From assembly GCA_963575645.1 (NCBI GenBank), contig OY754470.1, forward strand, positions 25,898,501-25,962,500: DNA of 64,000 nt. The letters are read 5' to 3'. The first letter of the stretch is position 1; every line of letters starts with the position of its first letter. Under the pieces are notes generated by a model, which made no database searches, was not told the origin of the DNA, and saw nothing but the letters and a program-made list of their open reading frames with translations. Source of the stretch: Xanthostigma xanthostigma (taxonomy: Eukaryota; Arthropoda; Insecta; Raphidioptera; Raphidiidae). Made by a program: the position numbers and the translations under genes. Shown here piece after piece: positions 22,324 through 33,369 of the stretch.

Positions 22324-22921
22324 AGATAAATAAAATTGAAGTGTCTGTTTGCAATGTCAAAACAACAGCTTTTTACTAAATGCACATGAAAGTATACACG
22401 GTACTATAACAAAAACTATTTTGAAAGTTTTAATCCGTCTGTCTGTCTGTCTGTTCCGGTTAATCTCCGAAACGACTCGATCGATTTTGACGGGACTTTC
22501 ACTGCAGATAGCTAATGTTGTAAGGAGTAACAAAGGCTATTAAAAACTGTAGTTCGTCAAAATACATTCGCATTGGAAAAAAATTGAAGTCAATAATTAG
22601 ATTTCACATTGTTACAGTTACAATACAATTTAAGAAAAATTTACTTTCCAAAAATGTCACTGTTGAGACTTTAACCCGAAACTTCCTCTCACCGCTTTCC
22701 CCTCCAACGACTTACTATCACAAAGGCTGCCTGTTGCGCGAGCTCAGAACGCTTTAAAAAATTGTTTTCTAGCAGTAAGATGATAAGATCATACTTTTTT
22801 GCATTTAGGTATTTTTTATTTGTTACTCTATAGGTAGATATAATATATAGGTATAGCCAAAAGATCACTTTTGTCGTTTGTGTTTCATCACAATCGCGTG
22901 CGGAGTCGAGGGGAGCAGCTA
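22324..22921 (+). mobile_element. Helitron-like non-autonomous element (C type)
   Basis: It begins AATAAAATTGAAGTGTCTGT, contains a CTGTCTGTCTGTCTG run with GAAACGACTCGATCGATTTTG, and ends GCGGAGTCGAGGGGAGCAGCTAGT in overlapping pieces. Endings of the form ...GCAGCTAGT are typical of short Helitron-like elements in insects. No Rep/helicase coding remains. Confidence 0.55.
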
Positions 22922-22978
22922 GTCTTCTATAAATAAACTATTTAATAACTATTATTATATTATTTATTATATTATTAT

Positions 22979-23401
22979 TATCAGTGAAAAAATATCCTGT
23001 AAATGGAATTTAATCGTAATGATTATTATTAGCCATTGAAATAAATATTGCAGTAAATAAAATCTTTCTCATTGTTTATTAGTTTAAAACACAGTCCAGC
23101 TAAATAGAGAAAGTCAACATTCTTGTAGTGTTGTTATTAAAATATTAGCTCTCGCAGGTAGTCGATTCTGCGATTCAAAATGAACAGTCGTGGGCACTGT
23201 AGAGTAATGTAACTCAGCCAACGCGAAATAGGTTGTTTCGGGTTCAAGTCCCGACAGTGACATTTACATTTTTCTTATTAGAAGCCTTCTAAAAATATTA
23301 TGTCGATAATCGTTTAATATTATGCTTTCACTAATTCAGTGAAAAAATATGCTGTAACTGGAATTTAATCCTAATGATTATTATTAGCCATTGAAACTAT
23401 T
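22979..23401. repeat. direct repeat pair around a tRNA-like insert
   Basis: About 65 bp (TCAGTGAAAAAATATCCTGT...TTATTAGCCATTGAA) at 22,980-23,042 is repeated at 23,334-23,395. Between them is a tRNA-like sequence. This could be a tandem duplication or the two ends of a repeat split by a SINE. Confidence 0.55.
23190..23262 (+). repeat. tRNA-like SINE head or pseudogene
   Basis: GGCACTG and CAGTGAC can form most of an acceptor stem; GAGT/ACTC can form a D stem; TCGGGTTCAAGTCCCGA is a good T arm with B-box sequence. The anticodon arm (CCAACGCGAAATAGGTTG) does not fold into a standard 5-bp stem with a 7-base loop, so a working tRNA is unlikely. Confidence 0.5.
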
Positions 23402-23734
23402 ATTATGTTAACCCGTAAATACACGTAAACTTTGGCTTTGTTACAGCTTATATAACCGAACGAATAAAAAAAAAATATTATTTTAGTGCAAAAGTCAACC
23501 AGTTTTTTTCACTCACGTCTTTTCATACATTCAATATTGATAAAATGTTTACAAGTCACGTCGGATCACGGAACGGTTTGACGTGACCCAAGAAATTGAC
23601 GTATCTTTATAATATTTCATAGCATGTTAATATTTTATATATAAAAATCCTTCACACAAATTACTGTTAACGTGCCGAAAGAAAATTATGACATAAACGT
23701 TTATTTTGCTGGACTTCAGTTCAGAAAAATAAAT

Positions 23735-23960
23735 TTAATTTATAATAATAATAATGCGTTTAATGTCCGTTTCTCAACTTTATATCATAATAGACGCCAT
23801 TCGCACCATTACTATTTTCCAACTATCACACTTCCCGTTATTTTCTACAGTTTTAAACTTCCACTTAATTAATAGCAATGGGCGAATCAAGGAATCTTAG
23901 CACATTAGGATAAGGTAGGCAAATTTTGAGTTTGACAGGTAATCGGTCATGGCATTGAAT
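23735..23960 (-). repeat. SINE (tRNA-Ala-type family), 5'-truncated copy
   Basis: The tail AATAATAATAATGCGTTTAA and body GACGCCATTCGCACCATTAC to GACAGGTAATCGGTCATGGC match the bodies at 47,938-48,375 and 62,957-63,470, but the tRNA-like head is absent. On the - strand the element ends in an ATT-rich simple repeat. A short open frame crossing it is incidental. Confidence 0.7.
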
Positions 23961-24002
23961 AGATTTTAAATATTAATTATTTTTATATTTTTTAGATCAA
24001 TT

Positions 24003-25881
24003 GGGCTTTTGAATGAAATTTTTTTTTGTCATAAATGGAAAGATCGTATATAAGTTTTATAACAAAACTATTTTTCTTTTTTTTATTTTCGTTATAATTC
24101 AAAAGTTATATCAAATTAAAAATAAATTTTTGTACCCAGTTCCGAGAACGAGCCGACATTTCCCGAGCGTAATGTGACGTCATAATGTAAATTTCTATTA
24201 TCATCACATGCAATTGACACAGTGTTTTAACCTCTCATTGATTGCATACAGTCAATATATTAATAAATTTATCAAAAATGTCGAATCTTAAATGTTATCG
24301 TGCTTGCTTTGTACAAAGGTGTACGAATATTACATAAAAAACTCCCCACAAAATGTTTTTAAATGTGCCACAAGATGTTACACGTCGAAAACAATGGTGT
24401 CAGCATCATGAAACATCCATTTTTTTGTGTTGCAAAGATCATTTTGATGTAAGTATTTTAATATAATACTGTAATTAATAATAATTTATATCAACGTATA
24501 AATTTAAATATCTGGGTGACCGAACTTTGCTTGGAATAGTTCAATAAACATATTATTAATTTGCTGTGATTTGTTGATTTTGTACTATTTTTTTTTTACG
24601 AAACGAATTAATTTCAATGTTATGTATTTTTTAAACGAGAAATCCAAGATTCAACTTTACCAACTATTTTTCTCTATAATAACAGTCGTTCCCTTTGTAA
24701 ATATTATTTATGTAGGTCGTCATTTTGAAATATGCCGCCGTTATTTTAGATCCTTTAAAAATTGTCGTTTCGGATGTAATTTTACTCACCCATTGTCATT
24801 TCTCGGCACTCATTTTTAAGAATAATATGGTATATCAATTTTATCGATGTATTTTTCTTAGCAATGTCTTGTATAATATTTCAATCAATAATATTTGCTT
24901 TGCATAGGTCACAAAAAACTCACAAAAATCGATATTCAAGGAAATGTAGTACCTACATACATAATAATACTTAATATCTTTTAATAATAGACTAGTATGA
25001 GCTGTGTTTTTTTTTCTCATATTAAGATAACAATTGAAAAAATTAGTAACAATGTGACAACAATAAAAATTTTCAAACAATTAAATAAAATAGTGTATTT
25101 CAGTTAGATTATGATGTGCCAGAATTTTTTGAACCATAACTCGCATACACATGACAAAAATGGTGTGTGGTACATACGATTAAGTATTTGCCAGGTGGTA
25201 AAGACTGTAAGTTCAGAACAGAGCGTCATTAAAAATATAAACCGATTTTCATACTTAAAAGCCGCTGTGTATTTTAATAATGTAGTGAAAAGGTATGTTT
25301 CAACTAGAAATATAATCTTTATATAGGTATATCTTTCGAGTGACACCCTACAAATAATAATAATAAATAATAAATTAACTAATTATATTTAATGAAAAAT
25401 ATTTAGTTTCTCATAAAATATTACAGTCACATTATTATTTAAAAAAAAAACTTAGTCTCAGCTGAATTGAACCGAAAATGTATCATTTTTTAGAAAATCT
25501 GTGATCCTAAATAATATCTACAGTAAGTATATTAGCAGAATTGGCTTTTACAAAAGCTTTGTCACACATTATTAAATAGAATTACTTGTCAACAATATTT
25601 TTTTATACTAAATTTAGAATAGTTTTAGTCAATACACAATATGTAGAAGCCATTGATAGACTGCTTATATACATTTTAACAATATGACGTCACAACTGTC
25701 AAAAACAATTTTAGTGCGTTTACGGTCACGTGATTTTTTTTAATATTTTATCAATTTTAAATTGCTTATAATTAATTTAAAAAAAGTTTTTTGAAAGTTT
25801 TTCGCATCGATTATCAATATTATTTATAATAAAGTTTTAAAATACAATAAAAAAATCGATAATTATTTTTTTTTCAAAAGC
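24003..25881 (+). mobile_element. degenerate THAP-containing DNA transposon
   Basis: About 1.88 kb with ends GGGCTTTTGAA and, inverted, AGGCTTTTGAA. It interrupts a repeat whose uninterrupted relatives (28,200-28,240 and 62,250-62,280) read TAG(A/C)TCAATTCTGAAGAAG. By that comparison the flanking AATT is a 4-bp target duplication. The subterminal regions both contain TGACGTCA. Inside are remnants of a THAP-domain protein. Superfamily undecided: THAP plus a 4-bp palindromic target suggests a Kolobok-like element, but Kolobok normally uses TTAA. Confidence 0.65.
24278..25160 (+). pseudogene. THAP-domain transposase remnant
   Basis: Exon 1 (24,278-24,448) starts MSNLKCYRACFVQRCTNIT, has an in-frame TAA, then reads KTPHKMFLNVPQDVTRRKQW and CCKDHFD: the C2CH ligands, the P and the W of a THAP domain in correct order. 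A GTAAGT donor follows. A matching acceptor (TTTCAG) at 25,103 leads to LDYDVPEFFEP, after which several stops occur. The region between holds no recognisable nuclease core. Clearly inactive. Confidence 0.75.
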
Positions 25882-26018
25882 CTAATTCTGAAGAAGGTCC
25901 AAATCCGGATTGAAACGTTAATGTATTAATTTTATATTTTTTGTTAATATATTGTCTGAAAATTGGTCGATAATTTTATTTATTGAAGAGTTCTAATCAG
26001 ACGTTAATCAAAGATTTG
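25882..26018. mobile_element. 'TCTGAAAAATTGGTCGA' family end with hammerhead-like core
   Basis: CTGAAGA at 25,888 is followed by GGTCC...GGATT and GAAACGTT at 25,912-25,919, then AATTGGTCGATAATTTTATT and GAGTTCTAATCAGACGTTAA. The same order is seen at 28,233-28,370 and 62,272-62,375. Confidence 0.55.
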
Positions 26019-26024
26019 AATATT

Positions 26025-26085
26025 GAATAAGGAACCATCTCGATATTTATCTGGAATTATTGAGGGAAACCATGGAAGACTTCAA
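26025..26085 (-). repeat. fragment of the SINE body domain
   Basis: AATAAGGAACCATCTCGATA and GGGAAACCATGGAAGAC match the domain between head and tail of the SINEs at 48.2 and 63.3 kb. Head and tail are missing. Confidence 0.6.
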
Positions 26086-26113
26086 CAAATCAAATTAATT
26101 TAATTATCTAGAT

Positions 26114-26320
26114 CAGGGGTCGGGAATCTGCGGCTCGCAAGCCGCATACGGCTCTTTTGATGTAAAGTTGCGGCTCTCCAGTTCTATACGCAAGAAAAAA
26201 CTATTTTATTATATAAACCCTTAAAAATCGTCCAATCGATCCTTGATTGAGTACCATGTCTATCTCTCAGCCATTTCCATGCGCGTCTCATCACTGCCTC
26301 CGTCGCGACGCGACGTCCTC

Positions 26321-26360
<40 letters not shown>

Positions 26361-26478
26361 CCAATATAAGCAAATACTATAATACTGAAACGAAAATGTT
26401 TAGTGGCTCTTTAAAAACTGGGAAATTTTGTAAATTGTAACTTTTGGCTCTTCCGTCTCAAAAGGTTGCCGATCCCTG
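26114..26478. mobile_element. non-autonomous hAT element with internal (AT)n
   Basis: 365 bp from CAGGGGTCGGGAATC to, inverted, CAGGGATCGGCAACC, flanked by ATCTAGAT and ATCTAGGT (7/8 identical). GC-rich inverted GCGGCTC motifs near the ends. No coding. An (AT)n run at about 26,322-26,358 expands the centre. A fragment of the same family is at 3,850-3,954. Confidence 0.8.
26322..26358. repeat. (AT)n microsatellite
   Basis: About 18 uninterrupted AT units inside the hAT element. Confidence 0.9.
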
Positions 26479-26489
26479 ATCTAGGTAGC

Positions 26490-27390
26490 GTTTCGGCTAA
26501 AAAAAACTCTAATCATTAACATTAATATATGTTTGTTTCAGAGGCTCCAAGCGGATTTTTATGCAGATTTTTAAAGCTTTTCTTTTCCAGTGTTACAATG
26601 TGTACAAATATTGACGCAAAAACATAGTAAATCACACAAATGCGTTAACAAAACAGGTAAAGAAATTAATATAACTTCTGTTTTTTAGTAGTCAGTCAGT
26701 AATAATATATTTATTTCTGTGAAGACTGTGCATTGTTCGAAAAAGCTTTTATCCATTCTATTTCAATGTGTAAACTTTGAATTATTAAGTTGTACTTAAA
26801 TTATGTCGAGAGACGAAACTTTCAGTCAGTTTGTATATAAATTAATCGGCAATTTAACATGTTTACAAATCTTCTTCATTAATACTTTAGTTGATTGTCG
26901 TTCTTTCGCCATTCAACTAAAGTTTTAGTCCGATTAACATCTACATCAATTATATTTTAATTAAACTAACTATCCCAGAGAAATAAAACAGCATTTTTTC
27001 AGCAGCTTAAAATATGATTTATAATTTAAAATGCTCTCACAGTAGGTATAATCTTATTAAACAAATTATACCGAAATCTCAACAAATTTTACTTGAAAAA
27101 CATTTTAATTGCGAGTCGCAGAAGTTCATTAGCGTTGCTAGTCTAGCAGCTGAGGTTGTTTGGAGAGCTGACTTTTTGTCTCCGCTGTAATCCCGCCTTG
27201 CAACTGAATTGCGAATCTATCGAGTATAGATGATTAAGGAAGGGTTTTTTTTTTCTTATAAAACACGTTGATTTTTAATCAATGAAAACTGTTTCCAGTA
27301 AAATAGTTGTAGAGTAAAACAAGTTTTCGAACAAAACATCAACGGGTGATTTTGTATAAGGGTGCGTCAGAAGAACATGATTATATTATT
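26490..27390. other. unassigned AT-rich sequence
   Basis: No gene or defined element seen. Confidence 0.4.
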
Positions 27391-27394
27391 GAAA

Positions 27395-27801
27395 TAAAAA
27401 TAACGTCTGAACGCGATAAACTCAAAAACTACCGAACGAATTTTTATACGGTTTTCACTAATAGAAAGAGCGATAAACGAATAAGGTTTTTGTGTATAAT
27501 TTGTAAATATTTGGTACAAAATGACGGTGTTTTGTCAAGAAAAACTGTATCCGTATCATGTAGCGACATCGAGTAGGCGGGCAAAACTGGTTATGTTTAA
27601 ATGGCACGTCACTGCAGCACACCAAGCGGCAACTAGCAGTATGAGTTAGCGGGTACTGCCATCTATCGACAACAGGTCAAAGCTATTAGTTCCGACATTT
27701 CGGCGCTGTAGTCGTTTCTTAATGAAATACATTTTGCAGAATTTATCGATAACACAAAATATATCTATTGCGCTTCGATAAAACCGGGCTGGACCGCTAG
27801 T
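27395..27801 (+). mobile_element. Helitron-like non-autonomous element (B type)
   Basis: It begins near CTGAACGCGATAAACTCAAA, includes GCGATAAACGAATAAGGTTT, and ends AAACCGGGCTGGACCGCTAGT (CTAGT at 27,797-27,801). Very like 62,650-62,954. The open frame at 27,346-27,576 crosses its left part and is incidental. Confidence 0.6.
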
Positions 27802-27833
27802 TGATAATATGAATTAAACAATAATATATTAAT

Positions 27834-28215
27834 ATGGTTTATTATACGAATTTAATTTCTGAAAGTTAGCTGGGTAAAGTAAGTATTAATAAATAAAAAA
27901 TAAAATTATCGACCAATTTTTCAGACAATAATTTAACAAAAATTATAATTTAATAGATTAATAATTTTATATTGTAAAAAATTGAAATTGATTTCTAGTA
28001 GAAGCTAATTAATAATTAATTTTTATGGTTTATTATACGAATTTAATTTCTGAAAGTTAGCTGGGTAAAGTAAGTATTAATAAATAAAAAATAAAATTAT
28101 CGACCAATTTCTCAGACAATAATTTAACAAAAATTATAATTCAATAGATTAATAATTTTATATTGTAAAAAATTGAAATTGATTTCTAGTAGAAGCTAAG
28201 TAATAATTAATTTTT
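27834..28215. repeat. two-copy tandem duplication, period 191 bp
   Basis: Units start at 27,834 and 28,025 with ATGGTTTATTATACGAATTT and differ at only a few positions over about 190 bp. Each contains AAAATTATCGACCAATTT and CAGACAATAATTTAAC, the inverted form of the 'TTGGTCGATAATTTT' terminus. Probably a recent local duplication within the element that ends at 28,370. Confidence 0.85.
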
Positions 28216-28224
28216 ATATTTTTA

Positions 28225-28372
28225 GCTCAATTCTGAAGAAGACCCAAGTCCGGACCAGAACGTTAATCTATTGAGTTATAATTTTATAATTTTTGTTAAT
28301 ACAGGAATTGTCTGAAAAATAATAATTTTATTTATTTGAAGATTATCAGACGTTAATCTAATATTTGATTAA
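28225..28372. mobile_element. 'TCTGAAAAATTGGTCGA' family end with hammerhead-like core
   Basis: CTGAAGA at 28,233, GACCC...GTCCGGACC hairpin-forming segment, then AGAACGTTAATC, followed by ATTGTCTGAAAAATAATAAT and TTATCAGACGTTAATC. The GAAA box is damaged here (CAGAAC). Confidence 0.5.
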
Positions 28373-28374
28373 TA

Positions 28375-29027
28375 AATTAATGTTAAGCATCGTTAGCGAC
28401 TACTGTAAGATTCGCTTATTTTGTTTCTGGATTAAGCGCACCTTCCTTAAATTTGTATGCTCGAAGGCATCAACACACAGCAGACCCGCCTCTTCCACCA
28501 TCCCGTTTCAAAACAGAGGGCGCAATTTGCACGCTGGCTTAAAATTAGGTGAGAATAAAAATATGTAGGTATAACTGAATAGGGGTGGACGATCGTATAT
28601 TCAGGTATTACATGGGTAATACTCTGTTGGGCGTTAACAAATAAAATACATTTCCACTTTTCTTCCTGAAATATTGAGGATTAGCAATTACCTTTTTTGC
28701 GCAATATAAAAGGTGCGACTATTATACCGAACAATAAAATTATTCATCTTTTTTATCTGTCAATTAATAAATTAGTATAGATCAGTCATTCGTTACAGCG
28801 TTTAATTCTCTCAGCAAAATACATAAAATATAGGTTGTCGACATTCTGTAAATGATGTGTTTTTCTGTTGTTAAAATTTAACAACTTGTCATCCACATTC
28901 ACTGTGTTAAAAGTAATTACTACTATTTTTACGATTATCTGTCACATATAAACTTAAACTAACTAATCTTTAATTTAGTGTTATCAAATACAGTGGAACC
29001 TGTTTCTGTGAACATTTCTGAAGTAAA
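28375..29027. other. unassigned AT-rich sequence
   Basis: Nothing clear. ACAGTGGAACCTG at 28,990 resembles a lone pogo/Tigger terminus. Confidence 0.4.
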
Positions 29028-29031
29028 ATAT

Positions 29032-30286
29032 TGTTAGAATCTCCCCGTTGGGACAACAAAGAATTTCGTGAGACGACAATCAGCTCGTCATTCAAACAAA
29101 GACACACATTGCTGTCCAACAACAATCAGCTCATCATTCTGACACACAGATTGTTGTGGTGCAACAGCAATCGGCTTGATGTTTCAACAATATGCATAGG
29201 TAAAAAAGGGCGCTTTGCTGCCGAATTCCAGACAACAATGAATGCAAGAGAGGAAAGAACGATCTAGCGCCTATATAAACCACGGGATAGCACACAGTGT
29301 TACAGGGTAGTGGTGGGTCGTTGAAGCTTTTTTCGTTAACGAAACGAGACCGTTGACGTTCGTTCATCAACTAGTCGATTAACTAGTTAAATTCTTCAAC
29401 TAGTTGACGCATCAACTTCTTAGTTTTAGTTTGATTACTTTGTTTATTTAACTAGAGTAAACGACGTTGCGATTAGTTAAATAAGCAGGTTAATACCACT
29501 CGGCCGCCAGCCAGTCCCACGCAGTTTTCTCTTTCTCGCTTGCGAAATTATCCTATCGGCATCCTTGTTTACATTTTACTCGGGCTGAATAGGCTTATAC
29601 CGTAACGCGCTTATGGCAATAACAACGCATTCAAGTTGTATTTACAGTTCACTTTAGTTAAACCGTCGAAGTTATTAACGAAATCGCGAGGATAAACGAA
29701 GTTTTGTATAATACGGCTACGTTAAAGCGTTGACGTTGCTTTGTGCGTTGATACAAAAAACCGAGACTTACTTTTAGCCGTTGACGAATTTAACTAGTTG
29801 ATCAGATAATGAAAAACCGTTGAAGCGTTGATTGCACGTCAACGGTTGATTCAACTAGTTCGTTGATTTAACGCCCATCACTATTACAGGGACAGTCATC
29901 ATACGACAGTCATACGAGAACTGTGATACATTGTGTTTCATCGACATAAATTAACAGTCAGTGAACAGTGCTGAGGTAACTGCAAAGATAAATAAATAAA
30001 TCAACTGTGTAAATAATCGTGTACGAAATAAATAAAGCTGTATATAGTTAATAAATAAGTGTGTTAAATAAATTTTGGTGTGTTCCTGTATTGTAAATAT
30101 TTTGTTTACAAAATTAGTGACTTTATATTCTTCGTTAATTATTCTTTTATTTTATTAGCCAGAATTTACTGTTTTGTTTCTGTTAAGTGTAAAGAAGTAT
30201 TTTCGTTTGTGTGTTTAACTGTTTTGTTAAACGTTTATTATTGTAAATAAATAATTTCCACCACGAGCTAGAACAGTTTTGTTACA
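29032..30286 (+). mobile_element. solo LTR of an LTR retrotransposon, split by a hAT element
   Basis: Starts TGTTAGAATCTCCCC and ends CAGTTTTGTTACA, with TG...CA ends, flanked on both sides by ATAT. Without the hAT insert (29,308-29,883 plus 8-bp duplication) it is about 671 bp. The U5-like part (TTTGTGTGTTTAACTGTTTT, then AATAATTTCCACCACG) is shared with the LTR ending at 46,591 and partly with 34,350-34,764. TATATAAACC at 29,271 is a plausible TATA box. No internal gag/pol sequence follows, only a SINE-like piece. Confidence 0.7.
29308..29883. mobile_element. non-autonomous hAT element inside the LTR
   Basis: 576 bp, ends TAGTGGTGGG and, inverted, TAGTGATGGGC, flanked by exact TTACAGGG octamers (29,300-29,307 and 29,884-29,891). 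The interior has many copies of GTTGA/TCAAC and AACTAGTT. Non-coding. Confidence 0.9.
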
Positions 30287-30356
30287 ATATTTTTTGGCCC
30301 GGTGTGGAAAATAGATTAGTGAGATTGAAAATGTAAGTAAACCGTCTCTAATATAT

Positions 30357-30432
30357 TATGCTGCCTGCCTCGTAACCTAGAGGTCGTAGGTTCGATCCCG
30401 GTGGTGGACGCCACTGTTAATTTTTTTTTTGT
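30357..30432 (+). repeat. tRNA-like SINE fragment
   Basis: CTGCCTGCCTCGTAACCTAG then GGTCGTAGGTTCGATCCCGG, with a B box at 30,389-30,399, then a T run that could end pol III transcription. Same family as 6,545-6,602 (opposite strand). No A box is recognisable upstream. Confidence 0.55.
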
Positions 30433-30439
30433 TTTTTAC

Positions 30440-31545
30440 AATTTTTACTTCCGTAGAGTGTAGTGTAAAGTACACAGTCTCTTTTTTGTGATACTACACA
30501 TTTAGTTTTCTTATGTTTTTTTTATAAAATACCTACTTTTTTGACATAAAACTTAGAACATTCAAAAATATGTTTAAAATTAATCTGATGATTACCACCC
30601 TATCAAAAATTCAGAGGTGATATATTTAGTTTCTAAGAGTCATAAATTAATAATAAATGTATGTTTACTTAAAGCTTTAATTAATGTATTTATGTAACTT
30701 AACTTAGTTTAGTATAGAAACAAGCTTGCTTCATCAGTGGTACGAAATTAATTGAGACAGACTAATAAAATTGCAATTAACACATCCAGAATTTATTTTA
30801 TAAGATCACAAGATGCATTTTTGCATAATTTAGACATTTCTAGCAAAAATAAAAGCATCAACTTTAGAACGCTCAAACTGATTAGCAATTGTTTTGGAGT
30901 TTAGAGCCGAAATAAACGAAAAGGGTGAAAACAGCTACAAAAAAAAATATATTCAAAACCTGCGGACCATAAATCATTCGATGGGTTTCATATTTTTAAT
31001 ACTGCAATAAAAATAATATATTCTTTAGTATTAAGAATGGACTATTTACTGAACGATTATACTCATTAATGCGCAGAGTTTTTCATGAAATAAAGCCCTA
31101 AAAAGAACGTGATATGCATTCATTGTAATAAAATAAAGATACCTATACGTTCTAATATATTTTTTTTTCATAAAACCTTTCAAACTCGTTCCGTAGAGTA
31201 GATTTTATAGAATTAAGAAGTTGTTCAGTTATTTATTTTTGATAATTATTATATAAGACAAGATAAGATAAAAATGGGAAGAAATTATAGGTACATATTA
31301 TGTACAGAAAAATAAAATAATTTCCTAAACAGCATTCCCAATACCTGCTGCTTGATTAAACAAAAACAAAAAAAAAATATTAATACAGAACCAATAATTG
31401 GGATAACTTAAAATAAAAAACCCAAACTAATATATACATTTTTAAAATAATTATTGTCTAAAATAAAGTTTTGATGGCAAAGATTACGCAGACGTAATTT
31501 AGTGAATTATTATATATCGACAAATAAGGGACTTTTATGTATATT
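30440..31545. other. unassigned AT-rich sequence
   Basis: No coding or repeat unit recognised. Confidence 0.4.
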
Positions 31546-31548
31546 ATT

Positions 31549-31892
31549 TACTAGCGGTCCCTCCCGGTTTCACCCGGGTGCAAAAGAACGAATGGGGGGG
31601 AGGGACATGAGTACGCACGTTCATCTTAGTTTACCGTTGTGTCAAAATTTCATGATGATCGAAGTTACCGTTCAAAAGTTTTTTAGGACGGACATTTTGA
31701 GTTATATTTTGCAACATTTTTCATTGATGCTCCGCTCCTACTGGTCGTAGCGTGATAATATATAGCCTATAGCCATCATCGATAAATGGGATATCCAACA
31801 AAAAACAAATTGTTCAATTCGAACCAGTGGTTCCTGAGATTAGCGAGTTCAACCATACAAACAAACTCTTCAGCTTTATATATTAGTATAGA
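31549..31892 (-). mobile_element. Helitron-like non-autonomous element (A type)
   Basis: On the - strand it starts TCTATACTAATATATAAAGC and ends in a GC hairpin (ACCCGGGTGAAACCGGG) followed by GGGACCGCTAGT. A TC start, CTAG(T) end and a terminal hairpin fit Helitrons. 344 bp, no coding. Three more A-type copies: 40,207-41,158, 51,491-51,846 and 52,511-53,250. Confidence 0.7.
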
Positions 31893-31894
31893 TA

Positions 31895-33015
31895 ATGGAT
31901 TACTAAGTGCCTCACTACCGATACTAAACTAGATAGTCAATCCTCAATTCTTTCCTGACTCTATAAACCAAAAGCTACGAATTATTTTATCCTTAAATTC
32001 CTCCGAACTTTCTTTATAATAGAACAGTTAAAAATATAATATAATTTTGGCAAACAAAAATGTAAGGCAAAAGCACCAATAGTTGGCAGAATCGACTGTT
32101 ATAGAACAAGTTTTAGTGTCATTATTTTAAATTTCTAACAAAATAAACTATCGCGATCGACACGACGAAAAACCGGAAAATATTAATTCGCAAGTAGGTA
32201 CATTAAATATTAAGCGCATTAGATCTGTAACTCACCTACAAAAAAACAATTTCTAATTTCTTTTCGTATCAATGTAAAGTTCGTATTTTTTTCAAAAATA
32301 TACTTTATTATCGATAAAATACAGAACCAAAGATTTAAAATCAAAACATTATGATTATTTATGGAGGATAATATACGTAATGTATAATTTTTAAAATGGT
32401 CAACCAATGAAGACTGATGGAGAAGTGGTACGTTTACCCGATATTTTGTTTATTGCTTGTCTAGACTAAGTGACATTTCCAAATGAACAAACTGTATGCA
32501 TATAATAAACGGCAATTTAAATTTTCTTTTGTGGTAGCTAAATTTTCATTGAAATAATTCATTTATATCAGAAAATGATTTCGTTATTGTCTTATAATAA
32601 AAATGTGTATAGCGTTATCTCGAACTTGGAAAGTCCCTGTATTAGAATGTTTCGATAAAGAAAACGTATCAAAATATTGCCAGAAGCCAGAAGATACAAA
32701 TGCGACGGTGTTCCGTATTCCAACAGACAACGGTTTCCTTAATATAGCCCTATCGAACCGTGTTTTCTTTGCCGCCTTCAAACCAATTTATTTTCCAAAG
32801 GAAAAGTTTCAGCCACAAATTCAATCGATATACGGAGTTTTCACAAACTGATGTAAGAACCTACCACAAGTTTTTAACAAGCTACATTTGCTGATGAAAA
32901 CTAAATAAAATAATAAAATATCAATATTGTACGCTTTATATATATTTGATATACTGGAGCTTATTAAAGATATTCTAGCCGTTTGTTAAAAGTATTTTCA
33001 GTTTAATTCCCTTAA
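31895..33015. other. unassigned AT-rich sequence
   Basis: The overlapping 82-codon (+) and 65-codon (-) open frames at 32,584-32,851 have no recognisable domain and no splice context I trust. No repeat found. Confidence 0.35.
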
Positions 33016-33021
33016 TAAAAA

Positions 33022-33358
33022 CAAGGCCGTAGCTAGGATTTCATTTCGGGGGGAGTCGAGCTCTGGACCAGAGACAATAAGCAACAACTTTATTTGAAAA
33101 TACATATATTATAATTTTACATAAATATAAATTTAATTAAGAGGCAGCCGAAAAGATTTCGATGATTCATTTAATTTATTAACATTGCATTACATTTCGA
33201 TTTTAATCATTCCGAAAAACGTGGAATCCAATTATTGTATCACAGATCCGAAAAAAAATCGAAAATATTTTAGCAAGTATATGTATAAAACAGTAGGTTG
33301 GCTAAGGTATTTCGGAAGGGGTTTGAACCCCCAAAACACCCCCCTGTCTACGGCCTTG
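33022..33358. mobile_element. non-autonomous hAT element
   Basis: 337 bp with ends CAAGGCCGTAGCTAGG and, inverted, CAAGGCCGTAGACAGG, flanked by identical AATAAAAA octamers. Inside, GGGGGG near the left end and CCCCCC near the right reflect the same inverted structure. Non-coding. Confidence 0.88.
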
Positions 33359-33369
33359 AATAAAAATAT

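Noticed and set aside
26243-26440. 65-codon frame with a YIYIYI run
   Set aside because: Produced by the (AT)n run within a hAT element.
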